A stretch of 64,000 nucleotides of DNA from Gammaproteobacteria bacterium (lineage in GTDB: Bacteria; Pseudomonadota; Gammaproteobacteria; Eutrophobiales; Eutrophobiaceae): assembly GCA_026710545.1 (NCBI GenBank), contig JAPOQU010000045.1, positions 1-64,000 on the forward strand, written 5' to 3'. Under the pieces are notes generated by a model. It worked only from the letters and a program-made list of their open reading frames with translations. It did not search any database and was not told the DNA's origin. Made by a program: the position numbers and the translations under genes. Of the stretch, positions 45,360-58,358 are shown piece by piece. Position 1 is the first letter of the stretch. Each line of letters opens with the position of its first letter.

Positions 45360-46358
45360 GTGCCAATCTTCCACGATAACCCGGCCCTGCGCGACTACTG
45401 GTATGCCGTGGCAACGGAAGCCGAGATCGCGGGGCAGCCCATAGCCCGGACCCTGCTGGGAGAGAAAATCGTTATCTACCGGGATTCTGCCGGCAACGCC
45501 GTCGCTGCGCCTGACAGGTGTCCCCACCGCCAGGCGCCCCTGTCCGCAGGCAGCGTGGAAAACGGGGTGCTGGACTGCTGTTATCACGGCTGGTCGTTCG
45601 GCGGCGAGGGAAAGTGTATCGCTATTCCTTCCGCTGCACCTGACTTCCCGATCCCGGACAATGCCCACCTGGCCTGTTTCAATACCAGCATCAGGTACGG
45701 CCTGGTCTGGGTCTGCCTGGGCGACTCTCCCAGGGAATTACCGGGCATCAGCCAGGAACAGGATGAGTCTTTCCGGCGTATCAACAACCCCGTTGACCTG
45801 TGGCGGGTCTGCGCCATGCGCATGACCGACAACTTCCTCGATATCGCCCACTTTCCCTGGGTCCACACCGGCACCTTCGGCAACAACCAGCGGCGTTCCG
45901 TCCCGGAGATAGAGCTGGAATTGCTGGATGGCGGGTACTACGGCTATGATTATAAGGTTGTAGCGGACAACCCGGCCAGCGCCAGCCTCAGTTCAGGCCG
46001 AACAAGTGAGGTAGTCAGTCGCCACATGACCACCGGTTTTCACCTGCCGTTTACCGTGCGCAGCACCATCTCCTATGACTCGGGACTGCAACACATCATG
46101 CTGCTGTTGACCACGCCGATTGACGACGTCACGTCGTATTTCACGTTCGTCGTCTGGCGCAACGACGATTTCAGCGTATCCGCGGAAGACGTCATCGCGT
46201 TCGACCGCATGATAGGCGAGGAAGACAAACGGATGCTGGAGAAAATCCCCGGCGTCCTGCCGTTTTCACCCAAGGCGCTGGCCAATTCCCAGTCGGACAA
46301 GCCATCAGCCGCCTGGCGTCATCAATTCGTGCGTCTGCTGGGCAAATCGGTAGAATAA
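45360..46358 (+). CDS. Rieske oxygenase, vanillate O-demethylase (VanA)-like
   Basis: 332 residues starting at GTG. Rieske site: 'DRCPHRQAPLS' (C54, H56) and 'LDCCYHGWSF' (C73, H76). Mononuclear iron site: 'MTDNFLDIAHFPWVHTGTFG', with N158, H164 and H169. This is the single-component oxygenase layout of VanA and dicamba demethylase, which remove O-methyl groups or hydroxylate aromatics; a reductase partner is not nearby. It is divergent from the MFS/TonB/VOC operon. An aryl ether substrate is an inference from the family. Confidence 0.9.
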   Translation: MPIFHDNPALRDYWYAVATEAEIAGQPIARTLLGEKIVIYRDSAGNAVAAPDRCPHRQAPLSAGSVENGVLDCCYHGWSFGGEGKCIAIPSAAPDFPIPDNAHLACFNTSIRYGLVWVCLGDSPRELPGISQEQDESFRRINNPVDLWRVCAMRMTDNFLDIAHFPWVHTGTFGNNQRRSVPEIELELLDGGYYGYDYKVVADNPASASLSSGRTSEVVSRHMTTGFHLPFTVRSTISYDSGLQHIMLLLTTPIDDVTSYFTFVVWRNDDFSVSAEDVIAFDRMIGEEDKRMLEKIPGVLPFSPKALANSQSDKPSAAWRHQFVRLLGKSVE

Positions 46359-46414
46359 ACTGTTAAAAAGTTTGCAAATAAACCTGATGAAGCTTACATA
46401 TTGAGGAAATAATC

Positions 46415-46498
46415 ATGAATAAGAGGATCCGGAATACAACTTTATATATCTTTTGCATTTTAGCCCTGTTTGGAACCTCCCAGGGAGCCTCTGAATAA
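46415..46498 (+). CDS. 27-residue ORF resembling a bare signal peptide
   Basis: ATG at 46415 follows TTGAGGAAATAATC, a good ribosome site. The product 'MNKRIRNTTLYIFCILALF' plus GTSQGASE is a textbook signal peptide (basic start, hydrophobic core, small residues) ending in a stop right after the expected cleavage site. A family B palindrome begins 17 bases later. It is most likely the beginning of an exported protein whose remainder was lost; a real micro-protein is the alternative. Confidence 0.4.
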   Translation: MNKRIRNTTLYIFCILALFGTSQGASE

Positions 46499-46514
46499 GT
46501 CCTCCCATTACAGG

Positions 46515-46550
46515 AAAAGGGGGACAGATTTAAATCTGTCCCCCTTTTCA
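46515..46550. repeat. Palindromic repeat, family B, copy 2
   Basis: A perfect 36-base palindrome, GAAAAGGGGGACAGATTT and its complement, with no loop. It lies three bases beyond the amidohydrolase stop, with T runs on both sides, and may serve as a bidirectional terminator. Confidence 0.9.
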
Positions 46551-46553
46551 TTT

Positions 46554-47933
46554 TCAGCCCGTATTAACTTTCGGGATACCTGAACGTTTGATAATCGCCT
46601 CACCCGCGCTCTGCGCGGCTGCATACAGTTCATCCTCGTCAACCAGGGTGTGCCGGTAATTCTCCACCACCCGCACCCCGTCCACCCAGACGCTGTGCAC
46701 GCTTCTGCCGTCCGCGCCCCAGACCAGTTGCTGCAGCACGTTCAGCACAGGGCGCCATTCCGGCCGGTCCGTGTCATGCAGGACAAAGTCCGCCTTCCTG
46801 CCCGCCGCGAGTGAGCCGATCTCATCCGCCATTTGCAAGGCCCTGGCGCCGTTAACGGTCGCCATTTCCAGGGCCTGGCGTGCGGGGAAGGTTTTTGTGT
46901 CCTGGCGGGCATCCTTGAACAAACCGGCGGCCAGGCCCATTTTCTGCATCAGGTCGGAACCGTAACCGTCGGTCCCCAGTGCGATATTCATCCCTGCCTC
47001 AGCCATTTCCGGGTAACGTCCCAGTGCGCTTATGCCGAAGGCGCCCTTCAGTGCGGCAAACGGGCAGATGATGGCGTTGGTGCGTGTCTCGGCCAGCAGC
47101 GCCGCCTCACTGTCATCAATATGCACCAGGTGTGTCAGGCACAGGTTGTCGCCGAGCACGCCGATCTCCCCCAGGTGCTCGATGGGCCGCCTCCCCAGGT
47201 TTTCAAGGTACCAGTCCGGGTCCGACCGGTATGGGCTCATGTGCGCGGATACGCCGAGGTTATTTGCATCGGCTATCGATTTCGCTGTTTTCCACACTTC
47301 ATCGGAGTTGGTCGAGTGGCCGATCAGGATGGGCCAGGCAGCTATTCTTTCACCGGCATCCGCAGGGTAGCGCGCCACTTCCTGCTCCAGCACGCGGACA
47401 GCCTTGCCGGTCAACTCCCTTTCATCGTCTTCAGGCGTAAAGGCGCGGCCTTCAACCCAGGCGCCGACGCGTGCGCGGATACCGGCCTGTTCCAGCCCCT
47501 CGACCACCTCATCCAGAAAGCGAATCGTGCCGGCCTCGAGAAAACAGGTGGTCCCGGCGCGCAGCATCTCGACGGCCGCAATCCGGGCGGAAAGCCGTTC
47601 GTCATCCGGCGTATGGGCCAGGTAACGGGGGATCACCCAGCGCCGCAAGGTGTCACCGAAGCCGTCGCTGATGTCATCAGGCACGTAGCCCCGGGTCAGC
47701 GGATCCCCGGTAATATGGATATGCGCATCGACAAACCCGGGCGTGATGACGAAACGCCTGCCGTCGATCACGCCGGCCGCATGCACCTTGTTCTCAATAT
47801 CGGCACGATTGCCGACGGCGGCGATCCGGTCGCCCCGGATCGCGAGGGCGCCGTCGCTGAAAATGCGCCGCTCTTCGTCCATGGTGACAATGACGCTGCC
47901 GCTGATGAGCGTATCTACGTGTTCCATCATCAT
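46554..47933 (-). CDS. Amidohydrolase (cytosine deaminase / chlorohydrolase-like)
   Basis: 459 residues. The metal site starts with 'GFVDAHIHITGD' (H71, H73); further ligands are in 'HSTNSDEVW' or 'VSAHMSPYRSD', and the catalytic Asp in 'IALGTDGYGSDL'. The C-terminal beta-sandwich 'GSLAAGRKADFVLHD' is typical of SsnA/TrzN/ATZ-type deaminases and chlorohydrolases. It should hydrolyse an amino group or halogen from a heterocycle. The gene starts within the stop of the AraC regulator (four-base overlap), so the two are co-expressed; the regulator may sense the substrate. Confidence 0.92.
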   Translation of the reverse strand: MMMEHVDTLISGSVIVTMDEERRIFSDGALAIRGDRIAAVGNRADIENKVHAAGVIDGRRFVITPGFVDAHIHITGDPLTRGYVPDDISDGFGDTLRRWVIPRYLAHTPDDERLSARIAAVEMLRAGTTCFLEAGTIRFLDEVVEGLEQAGIRARVGAWVEGRAFTPEDDERELTGKAVRVLEQEVARYPADAGERIAAWPILIGHSTNSDEVWKTAKSIADANNLGVSAHMSPYRSDPDWYLENLGRRPIEHLGEIGVLGDNLCLTHLVHIDDSEAALLAETRTNAIICPFAALKGAFGISALGRYPEMAEAGMNIALGTDGYGSDLMQKMGLAAGLFKDARQDTKTFPARQALEMATVNGARALQMADEIGSLAAGRKADFVLHDTDRPEWRPVLNVLQQLVWGADGRSVHSVWVDGVRVVENYRHTLVDEDELYAAAQSAGEAIIKRSGIPKVNTG

Positions 47934-48889
47934 TGGGCCCTTTCTTCCACCTGTTGCCGCCGGTACTCCCGGGGAGACATGCCGTATTCCTTGCGGAATG
48001 CCCGGCTGAAATGCGCGGATCCGTTAAATCCCCAGCGGAAACAGATCTCCGATATCGATAATTCATCATGCAGGGGACTGGCCAGGTCCGCACGGCAGCG
48101 TTCCAGCCGGCGCGTACGCAGGTAATGGATGAAACTGTTCCCCGCTTGCGTGAACAGGCGCTGCAGGTACCTGGTGGACACGCCCTCCGCCTGCGCCACC
48201 ATGCCGATTGTCAGCTCCGGTTCGCTCAACAGGGTTTCGATGCGCTGGCAGATCCGTTGCAGGTGATGGGCCCTGGCGCCGGATACCCCGCCGAGACCGA
48301 ATACCGACTTCTCGTCGCCCAGACCCGTGATCAGGAATTCGGTCAACGCCATTTCCACCGGGCGCAGTTGCTCGGGGGAGACGTCTTCAATCACCTCAGC
48401 CAGGGACTGCAACATGCCCGAGAAGACGTGATTGATACCGGAGCGCGCCGGCAGGTGGCCCAGATTCAGGGACAGGGGCGCAAACACCCGCGGGTTCAGA
48501 ATCAGTTCCTGCACCTTCACGAACAGCTGGCGAAAATCCCGGGTGAAGCGCAACACTGCTTTCACATAGGTGGGGCCGTAGACGATATCGCCCGGCGCCA
48601 GGTCCAGCCGCTGGTCGTCATAGCTGAGCGAGGCCTCGCCATCGAGCAGGAGGGTTAACCAGATCGCGGCGTCCTGCTTGAGGTAGCGGCCGGAAATCTC
48701 GTGGGGCTCGGCATCAACCAGGGCAAACTCCATACCCAGGGGCGAATTGATGCAGATGATCTCGCCGCGAAAGCCCGCTTTATCCGGCAGGTTGCCGACC
48801 GGAAGGCAGAGCCGGTACATGGCGTCGCACCACGCCTGGCCCTGCTCGTGTTCCTGGAATGCCGCCGTGTTAAATTTCCAGGACTTCAT
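47930..48889 (-). CDS. AraC-family transcriptional regulator
   Basis: 319 residues: an N-terminal ligand-binding-like domain of about 200 residues ('YDDQRLDLAPGDIVYGPTY'), followed by a double helix-turn-helix ('LTIGMVAQAEGVSTRYLQRL' and 'ISEICFRWGFNGSAHFSRAF', ending 'YGMSPREYR'). It is the AraC_binding_2-like type also seen in regulators of aromatic and glycine-betaine catabolism. It is the first gene of a two-gene operon with the amidohydrolase. Confidence 0.93.
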   Translation of the reverse strand: MKSWKFNTAAFQEHEQGQAWCDAMYRLCLPVGNLPDKAGFRGEIICINSPLGMEFALVDAEPHEISGRYLKQDAAIWLTLLLDGEASLSYDDQRLDLAPGDIVYGPTYVKAVLRFTRDFRQLFVKVQELILNPRVFAPLSLNLGHLPARSGINHVFSGMLQSLAEVIEDVSPEQLRPVEMALTEFLITGLGDEKSVFGLGGVSGARAHHLQRICQRIETLLSEPELTIGMVAQAEGVSTRYLQRLFTQAGNSFIHYLRTRRLERCRADLASPLHDELSISEICFRWGFNGSAHFSRAFRKEYGMSPREYRRQQVEERAQ

Positions 48890-49129
48890 GGTTACCTGCT
48901 TGCAACAGCCGGTCAGGTTTGTTCCCCTGCGTCCGCAGGGGCAGGGAGCCGGCGGTTAAAGCCGGCATGACATGCACCTTTGAATGAGATATAATGCGAT
49001 CACTTTTAGTATTATAAAGATAAAAGAAAGCATGTCACAGCGAGGGAGACCGTGACATGCGTGGCTCGATATCCGCCGGACAAGGTTGTATGTTTACCTG
49101 GTCGTCCGGTCGGCAAAAGATGGAGTCTT

Positions 49130-53702
<4,573 letters not shown>

Positions 53703-53710
<8 letters not shown>

Positions 53711-55151
53711 GATTACCGGGTTTATCGAGTTCGACAGGGAAAAACAGCCGTATCGTCCCGTCGCGGAGCGGCTCGCTGACTGGGGCCAGGTCATGGCGCC
53801 GTGGCCGGTTGAACCCCTGAAGGCGCAGGCGTCCCGCTGCATGGACTGCGGCATTCCGTTCTGCCACCAGGGCTGTCCCCTGGGCAACCTGATCCCGGAC
53901 TGGAATGACCTGGTTTACCGGGACCAATGGCTGGAAGCCATTCACCGGCTGCATGCCACCAATAATTTTCCGGAATTTACCGGCACCCTTTGCCCTGCTC
54001 CCTGTGAGGGTTCCTGTGTGCTGGGAATAAACGATGACCCGGTCACGATCAAGGCGGTGGAACTCACCATCATCGACAAGGCCTGGGAAAACGGCTGGAT
54101 TGCACCGCAACCGGCGCCGCTGAAGACCGGCAAGCAGGTTGCCGTCATCGGTTCGGGCCCGGCGGGCCTGGCCGCCGCCCAGCAACTGGCGCGGGCCGGC
54201 CACGGGGTGACCGTGTACGAACGCGCCGACCGCATCGGCGGCCTGTTACGCTACGGCATCCCGGAATTCAAGATGGAGAAGCGGGTCCTGGACCGGCGTC
54301 TTGAGCAGATGGAACAGGAAGGCGTTGTCTTCAAACCCGGTTGCGACGTCGGTGCGGACACCGACCCGCGGGACTTGTGCGCTGAGTATGACGCGGTCCT
54401 GCTTGCAGGAGGCGCAACCGCCTCCCGGGACCTGCCGGTCCCCGGGCGGGAACTGCACGGAATTTACCAGGCCATGGACTACCTGCCGTTGCAGAACAAG
54501 CGCTGCGAAGGTGACGAGATACCCGGGGAGCGGTTTATCAGCGCGCAGGGGAAACGCGTAGTCATTATCGGCGGGGGGGGTACCGGCGCAGACTGCCTGG
54601 GCACTGCCAACCGCCAGGGGGCGAAGTCCGTCCACCAGCTTGAAATCATGCCCAAGCCGCCGAATTCCCGCGCCGAAGACAACCCGTGGCCCGAATGGCC
54701 GCGCATTTACCGGGTCGCCTCGGCCCATGAGGAAGGTGTAGAGCGGGTCTACGCGGTTTCCACCAGGCGTTTCACCGACAACGGCAAGGGTCATGTAGCA
54801 GGGCTGGAACTGGTCGAGGTGGAAATGAAGCACGAAAACGGCCGGCTGAACTTCGTGGAGAGACCGGGAACGGATTCTGTTCTGCCCTGTGACCTGGTAT
54901 TGCTCGCCATGGGGTTCCTGGGACCTGAGCAGACGGGAATGCTGGAGCAACTGGGTGTCGAACTGACGCAAAGAGGCAACGTGAAAAGGGACCGGAACTG
55001 GATGACCAGCGTCGACGGCGTGTTTACCGCAGGTGATATGCAGCGGGGACAGTCACTGATCGTCTGGGCTATTGCAGAAGGCCGTTCCGCGGCCCGCGGC
55101 ATTGACCTGTTTCTGATGGGTTCGTCAGATCTGCCTGCACCACTCGAATAA
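53703..55151 (+). CDS. gltD: Glutamate synthase (NADPH) small subunit
   Basis: 482 residues. The N-terminal Fe-S region has '[17 protein letters not shown]' and '[19 protein letters not shown]'. The FAD site is '[20 protein letters not shown]', and the NADPH site '[17 protein letters not shown]'. It feeds electrons from NADPH to GltB. It overlaps gltB by eight bases. In Pseudomonas hemE follows directly; here about 6.2 kb of other genes intervene. Confidence 0.97.
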
Positions 55152-55188
55152 CGCACCGAAGTAACCACGCCCGGGCCAGGCCGCCAGC

Positions 55189-56118
55189 ATGTCCGACTCC
55201 GTTAATACTGGAACCAACGCTATGGTATTCGTCCATAGCAAGGTACCGGAGCTGGCGATGACGGCAGAAATTCTCGGTACGGAACGCAGCGGTCACGGTG
55301 TCCGGATACGCGCGGACGGCTTGATTGCGACCGCAGGCTACCTGGTGCTGGAAGCAGAACACATCTGGATCAGGTCCCAACAGGGCAAGGGTGCGCCCGG
55401 CTATATCGTAGCCCAGGATTATGATTCCGGCATCACCCTGCTGAAACCGACCCTCCCGCTCGAGGGCGATTACCTCAATCCGGGGCCGAGTGATGATTTA
55501 TCTCTTGACGAGCCGTTGCTGGTTTACCGCAGCGGCCATGAGGAGGCATTTCCATGCGAACTGTTTGCCAGGGAGGAATTTGCCGGCCGCTGGGAGTATT
55601 TACTGGATTATGCCCTGTTGACCTCGCCCGGCTGCAACGACTGGGCCGGCGCAGCGCTGGTGGACCAGTACGGGCGACTCTGCGGCGTGGGATCGCTGCT
55701 GATGGAACTTCCCGGCGAGTCCGATGAAGAACTGCTGGGTAATATGTTCATCCCCATAGACCTGGTCTCACCCTACCTGGAGGAGATGTGCGAACACGGA
55801 CAGCGGCGCGTTCCTCCCAAACCCTGGATGGGCGCATTGATCCAGGAATATGAAGGCAAGCTGGTAGTGACAAGCGTGTACCCGGGCTGCCCCGCCGACC
55901 AGGCCGGGATCAAACCGGGCAACATCGTGCTCTCGGTAGACAATGAACCCGTGTACGACCTCTCCGGCCTGTTCCGCAAGGTATGGAGCCTGGGTAGCGC
56001 AGGCGTGGAAATTCCTATGCTGATTTCTTCGGGGGGAGACCTGCGTCATTGCCGCCTGAAATCAATTGATCGATCAGTATTCTACCGGGCAGTTGCCGCA
56101 GCAGGACAGGTCAACTAA
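55189..56118 (+). CDS. HtrA-like protein with PDZ domain but no catalytic triad
   Basis: 309 residues. The first 205 residues resemble a trypsin-fold HtrA domain, but the catalytic His of 'TAGH' is Tyr51 ('ATAGYLVLEA') and the serine loop GNSGGP is 'GCNDWAGAALVD' (148-159), with no Ser. Only the Asp-like 'QDYDSGITLLKP' is preserved. A PDZ domain follows (about 213-295, 'SVYPGCPADQAGIKPGNIVL'). There is no signal peptide, so it is probably cytoplasmic, unlike normal HtrA. Likely a non-proteolytic peptide-binding or scaffold protein. It lies just after gltD on the same strand. Confidence 0.8.
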   Translation: MSDSVNTGTNAMVFVHSKVPELAMTAEILGTERSGHGVRIRADGLIATAGYLVLEAEHIWIRSQQGKGAPGYIVAQDYDSGITLLKPTLPLEGDYLNPGPSDDLSLDEPLLVYRSGHEEAFPCELFAREEFAGRWEYLLDYALLTSPGCNDWAGAALVDQYGRLCGVGSLLMELPGESDEELLGNMFIPIDLVSPYLEEMCEHGQRRVPPKPWMGALIQEYEGKLVVTSVYPGCPADQAGIKPGNIVLSVDNEPVYDLSGLFRKVWSLGSAGVEIPMLISSGGDLRHCRLKSIDRSVFYRAVAAAGQVN

Positions 56119-56215
56119 ATCCTTCTGGCAATATCGATTTGTTTTTAATATACTTGTTCGGGGTCTGGTATACTGATTTTGCGCAAATTTTAGAATAAAC
56201 AGTGAGGAGCAACAG

Positions 56216-56434
56216 ATGCGATATCTTACATTAGCGGTTTTTCTTACATTGATCATGGGATTTGCCGGATGCGGCGATGCGGGTGATGCTGGGGGAGACG
56301 CCGACGCCGGTGACGCAGCAATGGACGAGACAAGCATGGAAGAAGCACCTGCTGACGAGGCTGCCATGGACGAAGCTTCTGACGGTCCGCCACAGTGGCA
56401 GGTCCTGGAGCAGAACGTCCAACACAACGAGTAG
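56216..56434 (+). CDS. Small acidic lipoprotein
   Basis: 72 residues: a signal peptide with lipobox 'LIMGFAGC' gives a lipidated Cys19, followed by an Asp/Ala/Glu/Gly-rich low-complexity tail ('GDAGDAGGDADAGDAAMD') and a neutral C-terminus. GAGGAG lies six bases before the ATG. It should be attached to a membrane facing the periplasm; function unknown. Confidence 0.75.
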   Translation: MRYLTLAVFLTLIMGFAGCGDAGDAGGDADAGDAAMDETSMEEAPADEAAMDEASDGPPQWQVLEQNVQHNE

Positions 56435-56681
56435 CAAGATTATCAGGGTGCAGGCGGGAGGTAGCCCGTATCTCCCGCCCTGCATGGTCTGATTTGCCTG
56501 GAATTTCCCTGAACCGGCCTCGGTTCAAAGGCGGTCGTATGCCTCGCAGTTTCGTGTAGATCCGGGGCCCTTAACCAAGCGTTGAAAGCTGATAAACTCA
56601 GTTCACCGCCGTTGCCTGACGGCCGGTGGACAGGTTGCGCCGGTTTCCTTGTCAAACTGAATACAGGTGGCGGAGAAAGAA

Positions 56682-57083
56682 ATGAGCAATGAGATTCCCG
56701 AAGCATATGCCGATTTACTGACAGGCCCTGTCTATGTGCAACTGGCGTCACACATGGCTGACGGTTCGATCCAGGTGCATCCTGTCTGGTGTGGCTATGA
56801 CGGTACTCATGTTCTCGTCAATTCCGCAAAGGGGCGCATAAAAGACAGGAACATGCGCGCCAACCCGAATGTTACGGTGCTTGCCGTCGACCCGGAGAAT
56901 CCGTACCGCTGGATGGAGGTACGGGGGAAAGTCGCCGGGATAAGCGAAGCAGGTGCGGACGAGCATATAGACCGGTTATCCGAGCAGTATATACAGCAGA
57001 GTCCCTATCCGTGGCGTGAAGACGGTGAGGTTCGTGTCATGTACCGCATCGAACCGGAGCGCGTCGTAGTCTTTTCCGCCTGA
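56682..57083 (+). CDS. Pyridoxamine-phosphate-oxidase-fold (F420/FMN-binding split barrel) protein
   Basis: 133 residues from the ATG at 56682, preceded by GGAGAAAG; the frame also opens five codons earlier at GTG. The sequence 'GPVYVQLASHMADGSIQVHPVW' region, 'LVNSAKGRIKDRNMRANP' and 'PYRWMEVRGKV' are typical of PPOX-class proteins that bind FMN or F420 and reduce unsaturated substrates. The cofactor cannot be told from the sequence. Confidence 0.88.
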   Translation: MSNEIPEAYADLLTGPVYVQLASHMADGSIQVHPVWCGYDGTHVLVNSAKGRIKDRNMRANPNVTVLAVDPENPYRWMEVRGKVAGISEAGADEHIDRLSEQYIQQSPYPWREDGEVRVMYRIEPERVVVFSA

Positions 57084-57109
57084 TATCCAACCAGACCGGC
57101 CGGTTTTCA

Positions 57110-57916
57110 ATGCAGGATCACGTCAACGCCCCGATTCGCTACACCGTTAACACCGGTGTCAAGCCGGTCAGCCTGTCCCTCACCCTGGGCGGCCGCATCG
57201 AATACCGCAACTGCACGTTCGATGAACACGTTGTCAAGGTCCGCAACGGCCGCAGGGAAGTCGATGACTTCATTTTTGACAAGCACGGGTTTGTGTTTGT
57301 CAGGCACGCAACCCAAGTGAAAGATTTTTTTGACCGGCAGCAGGTCGAAGCTGATTACTATCCCGAAGCCGGCGCACTGATCAAACGCGTGACGGGCGCA
57401 TACCGGGTACATATCTTTGACTATACCGTGCGATCCGGCGACCAGGTCAAACAGGAACAGGGAACACGCGAACCGCTGAAACAGGTCCATAATGATTACA
57501 CCGACTGGTCCGGGCCGCAGCGTGTCAGGGACCTGTTGCCGGAGGAGGCGGAAGACCTGTTACGGCACAGGTTCATGATCGTGCAGGTATGGCGCCCCAT
57601 CGGAGCTGATATCGTCAGCGAACCCCTGGCGGTTTGTGATGCGCAAAGCCTTGCGCAGGCAGACCTGATCCCGACGGAACGCAGGCACCCGAACCGCGTT
57701 GGCGAAACCTATACCATTTCATATAACCCCGCGCACCGCTGGTACTACTTCCCGGAGATGCGGCGCGACGAGGCTATCGTCTTCAAGGTCTACGATTCAG
57801 CAGCCGGCGGCAACGCCCGGTTCACGGCCCACGGCTCGTTCGACGACCCCCATACCCCCGACAACGCGCCGCCCAGGGAGAGCATAGAACTCAGGGCGCT
57901 GGTATTTTTTCGCTGA
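57110..57916 (+). CDS. CmcJ/NvfI-family oxygenase-like protein
   Basis: 268 residues. Strong family signatures are 'QVHNDYTDWSGPQRVRDLLP', 'FMIVQVWRPIGADIV', 'LAVCDAQSL', 'YNPAHRWYYFPEMRRDEA', and 'FDDPHTPDNAPPRESIELR'. Members include CmcJ of cephamycin synthesis and fungal Fe(II)/2-oxoglutarate oxygenases such as NvfI. His and Asp of 'VHNDYT' are plausible iron ligands. The native substrate is unknown. It follows the PPOX-fold gene by 26 bases and is likely co-transcribed. Confidence 0.88.
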   Translation: MQDHVNAPIRYTVNTGVKPVSLSLTLGGRIEYRNCTFDEHVVKVRNGRREVDDFIFDKHGFVFVRHATQVKDFFDRQQVEADYYPEAGALIKRVTGAYRVHIFDYTVRSGDQVKQEQGTREPLKQVHNDYTDWSGPQRVRDLLPEEAEDLLRHRFMIVQVWRPIGADIVSEPLAVCDAQSLAQADLIPTERRHPNRVGETYTISYNPAHRWYYFPEMRRDEAIVFKVYDSAAGGNARFTAHGSFDDPHTPDNAPPRESIELRALVFFR

Positions 57917-57920
57917 AAAT

Positions 57921-57980
57921 CCGGGGACAGCAATTACCGGGGACAGCAATTACCGGGGACAGATTTAAATCTGTCCCCTG
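57921..57980. repeat. Palindromic repeat, family B, copy 3 with tandem half units
   Basis: Two tandem 16-base units CCGGGGACAGCAATTA (57921-57952), then the full palindrome GGGGACAGATTT/AAATCTGTCCCC at 57955-57978. It lies between the convergent oxygenase and ABM genes, where it could act as a shared terminator. Confidence 0.9.
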
Positions 57981-57993
57981 GTTCAGGTTTTTA

Positions 57994-58293
57994 TCACAGC
58001 GTTCCCGCGACCGTAGCGTCGTAGTAGTACACCTGGGGCGGTTCGGCAAAACACTCGAATAACCCCGGCACCGTCGCCTGCATGAAATCGCTTTCGAAGT
58101 GATCGTCGTGCAGTTCCTTTGTTTCCCATTCTTCAAAGAGAAAATACTGGAGCGGGTCATCCGGGTCGGGATAGAACGTATAGCGCACTATACCGGGTTC
58201 AGTCCGGCCGACTTCAACGATATTCCGCATTACCGACTCGGCCTGTTCAAGGTTTTCCTGTTTGAACAGGAAGCTGCCTGTTACCAGGTACAT
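57994..58293 (-). CDS. Antibiotic biosynthesis monooxygenase (ABM) domain protein
   Basis: 99 residues from the ATG at 58293 with GGAG upstream; the frame extends 22 codons further without support. 'MYLVTGSFLFKQENLEQ', 'EPGIVRYTFYPDPDDP' and 'YFLFEEWETKELHDDHF' fit the small dimeric ABM fold (YgiN-like), which oxidises quinols or acts as an accessory protein. It is divergent from the FMO gene. Confidence 0.85.
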   Translation of the reverse strand: MYLVTGSFLFKQENLEQAESVMRNIVEVGRTEPGIVRYTFYPDPDDPLQYFLFEEWETKELHDDHFESDFMQATVPGLFECFAEPPQVYYYDATVAGTL

Positions 58294-58358
58294 GATTTTC
58301 AATCTCCATTCAAATTCGGATAAACTGTAACGGCCATAATAAACAAATAACGAAGTCA

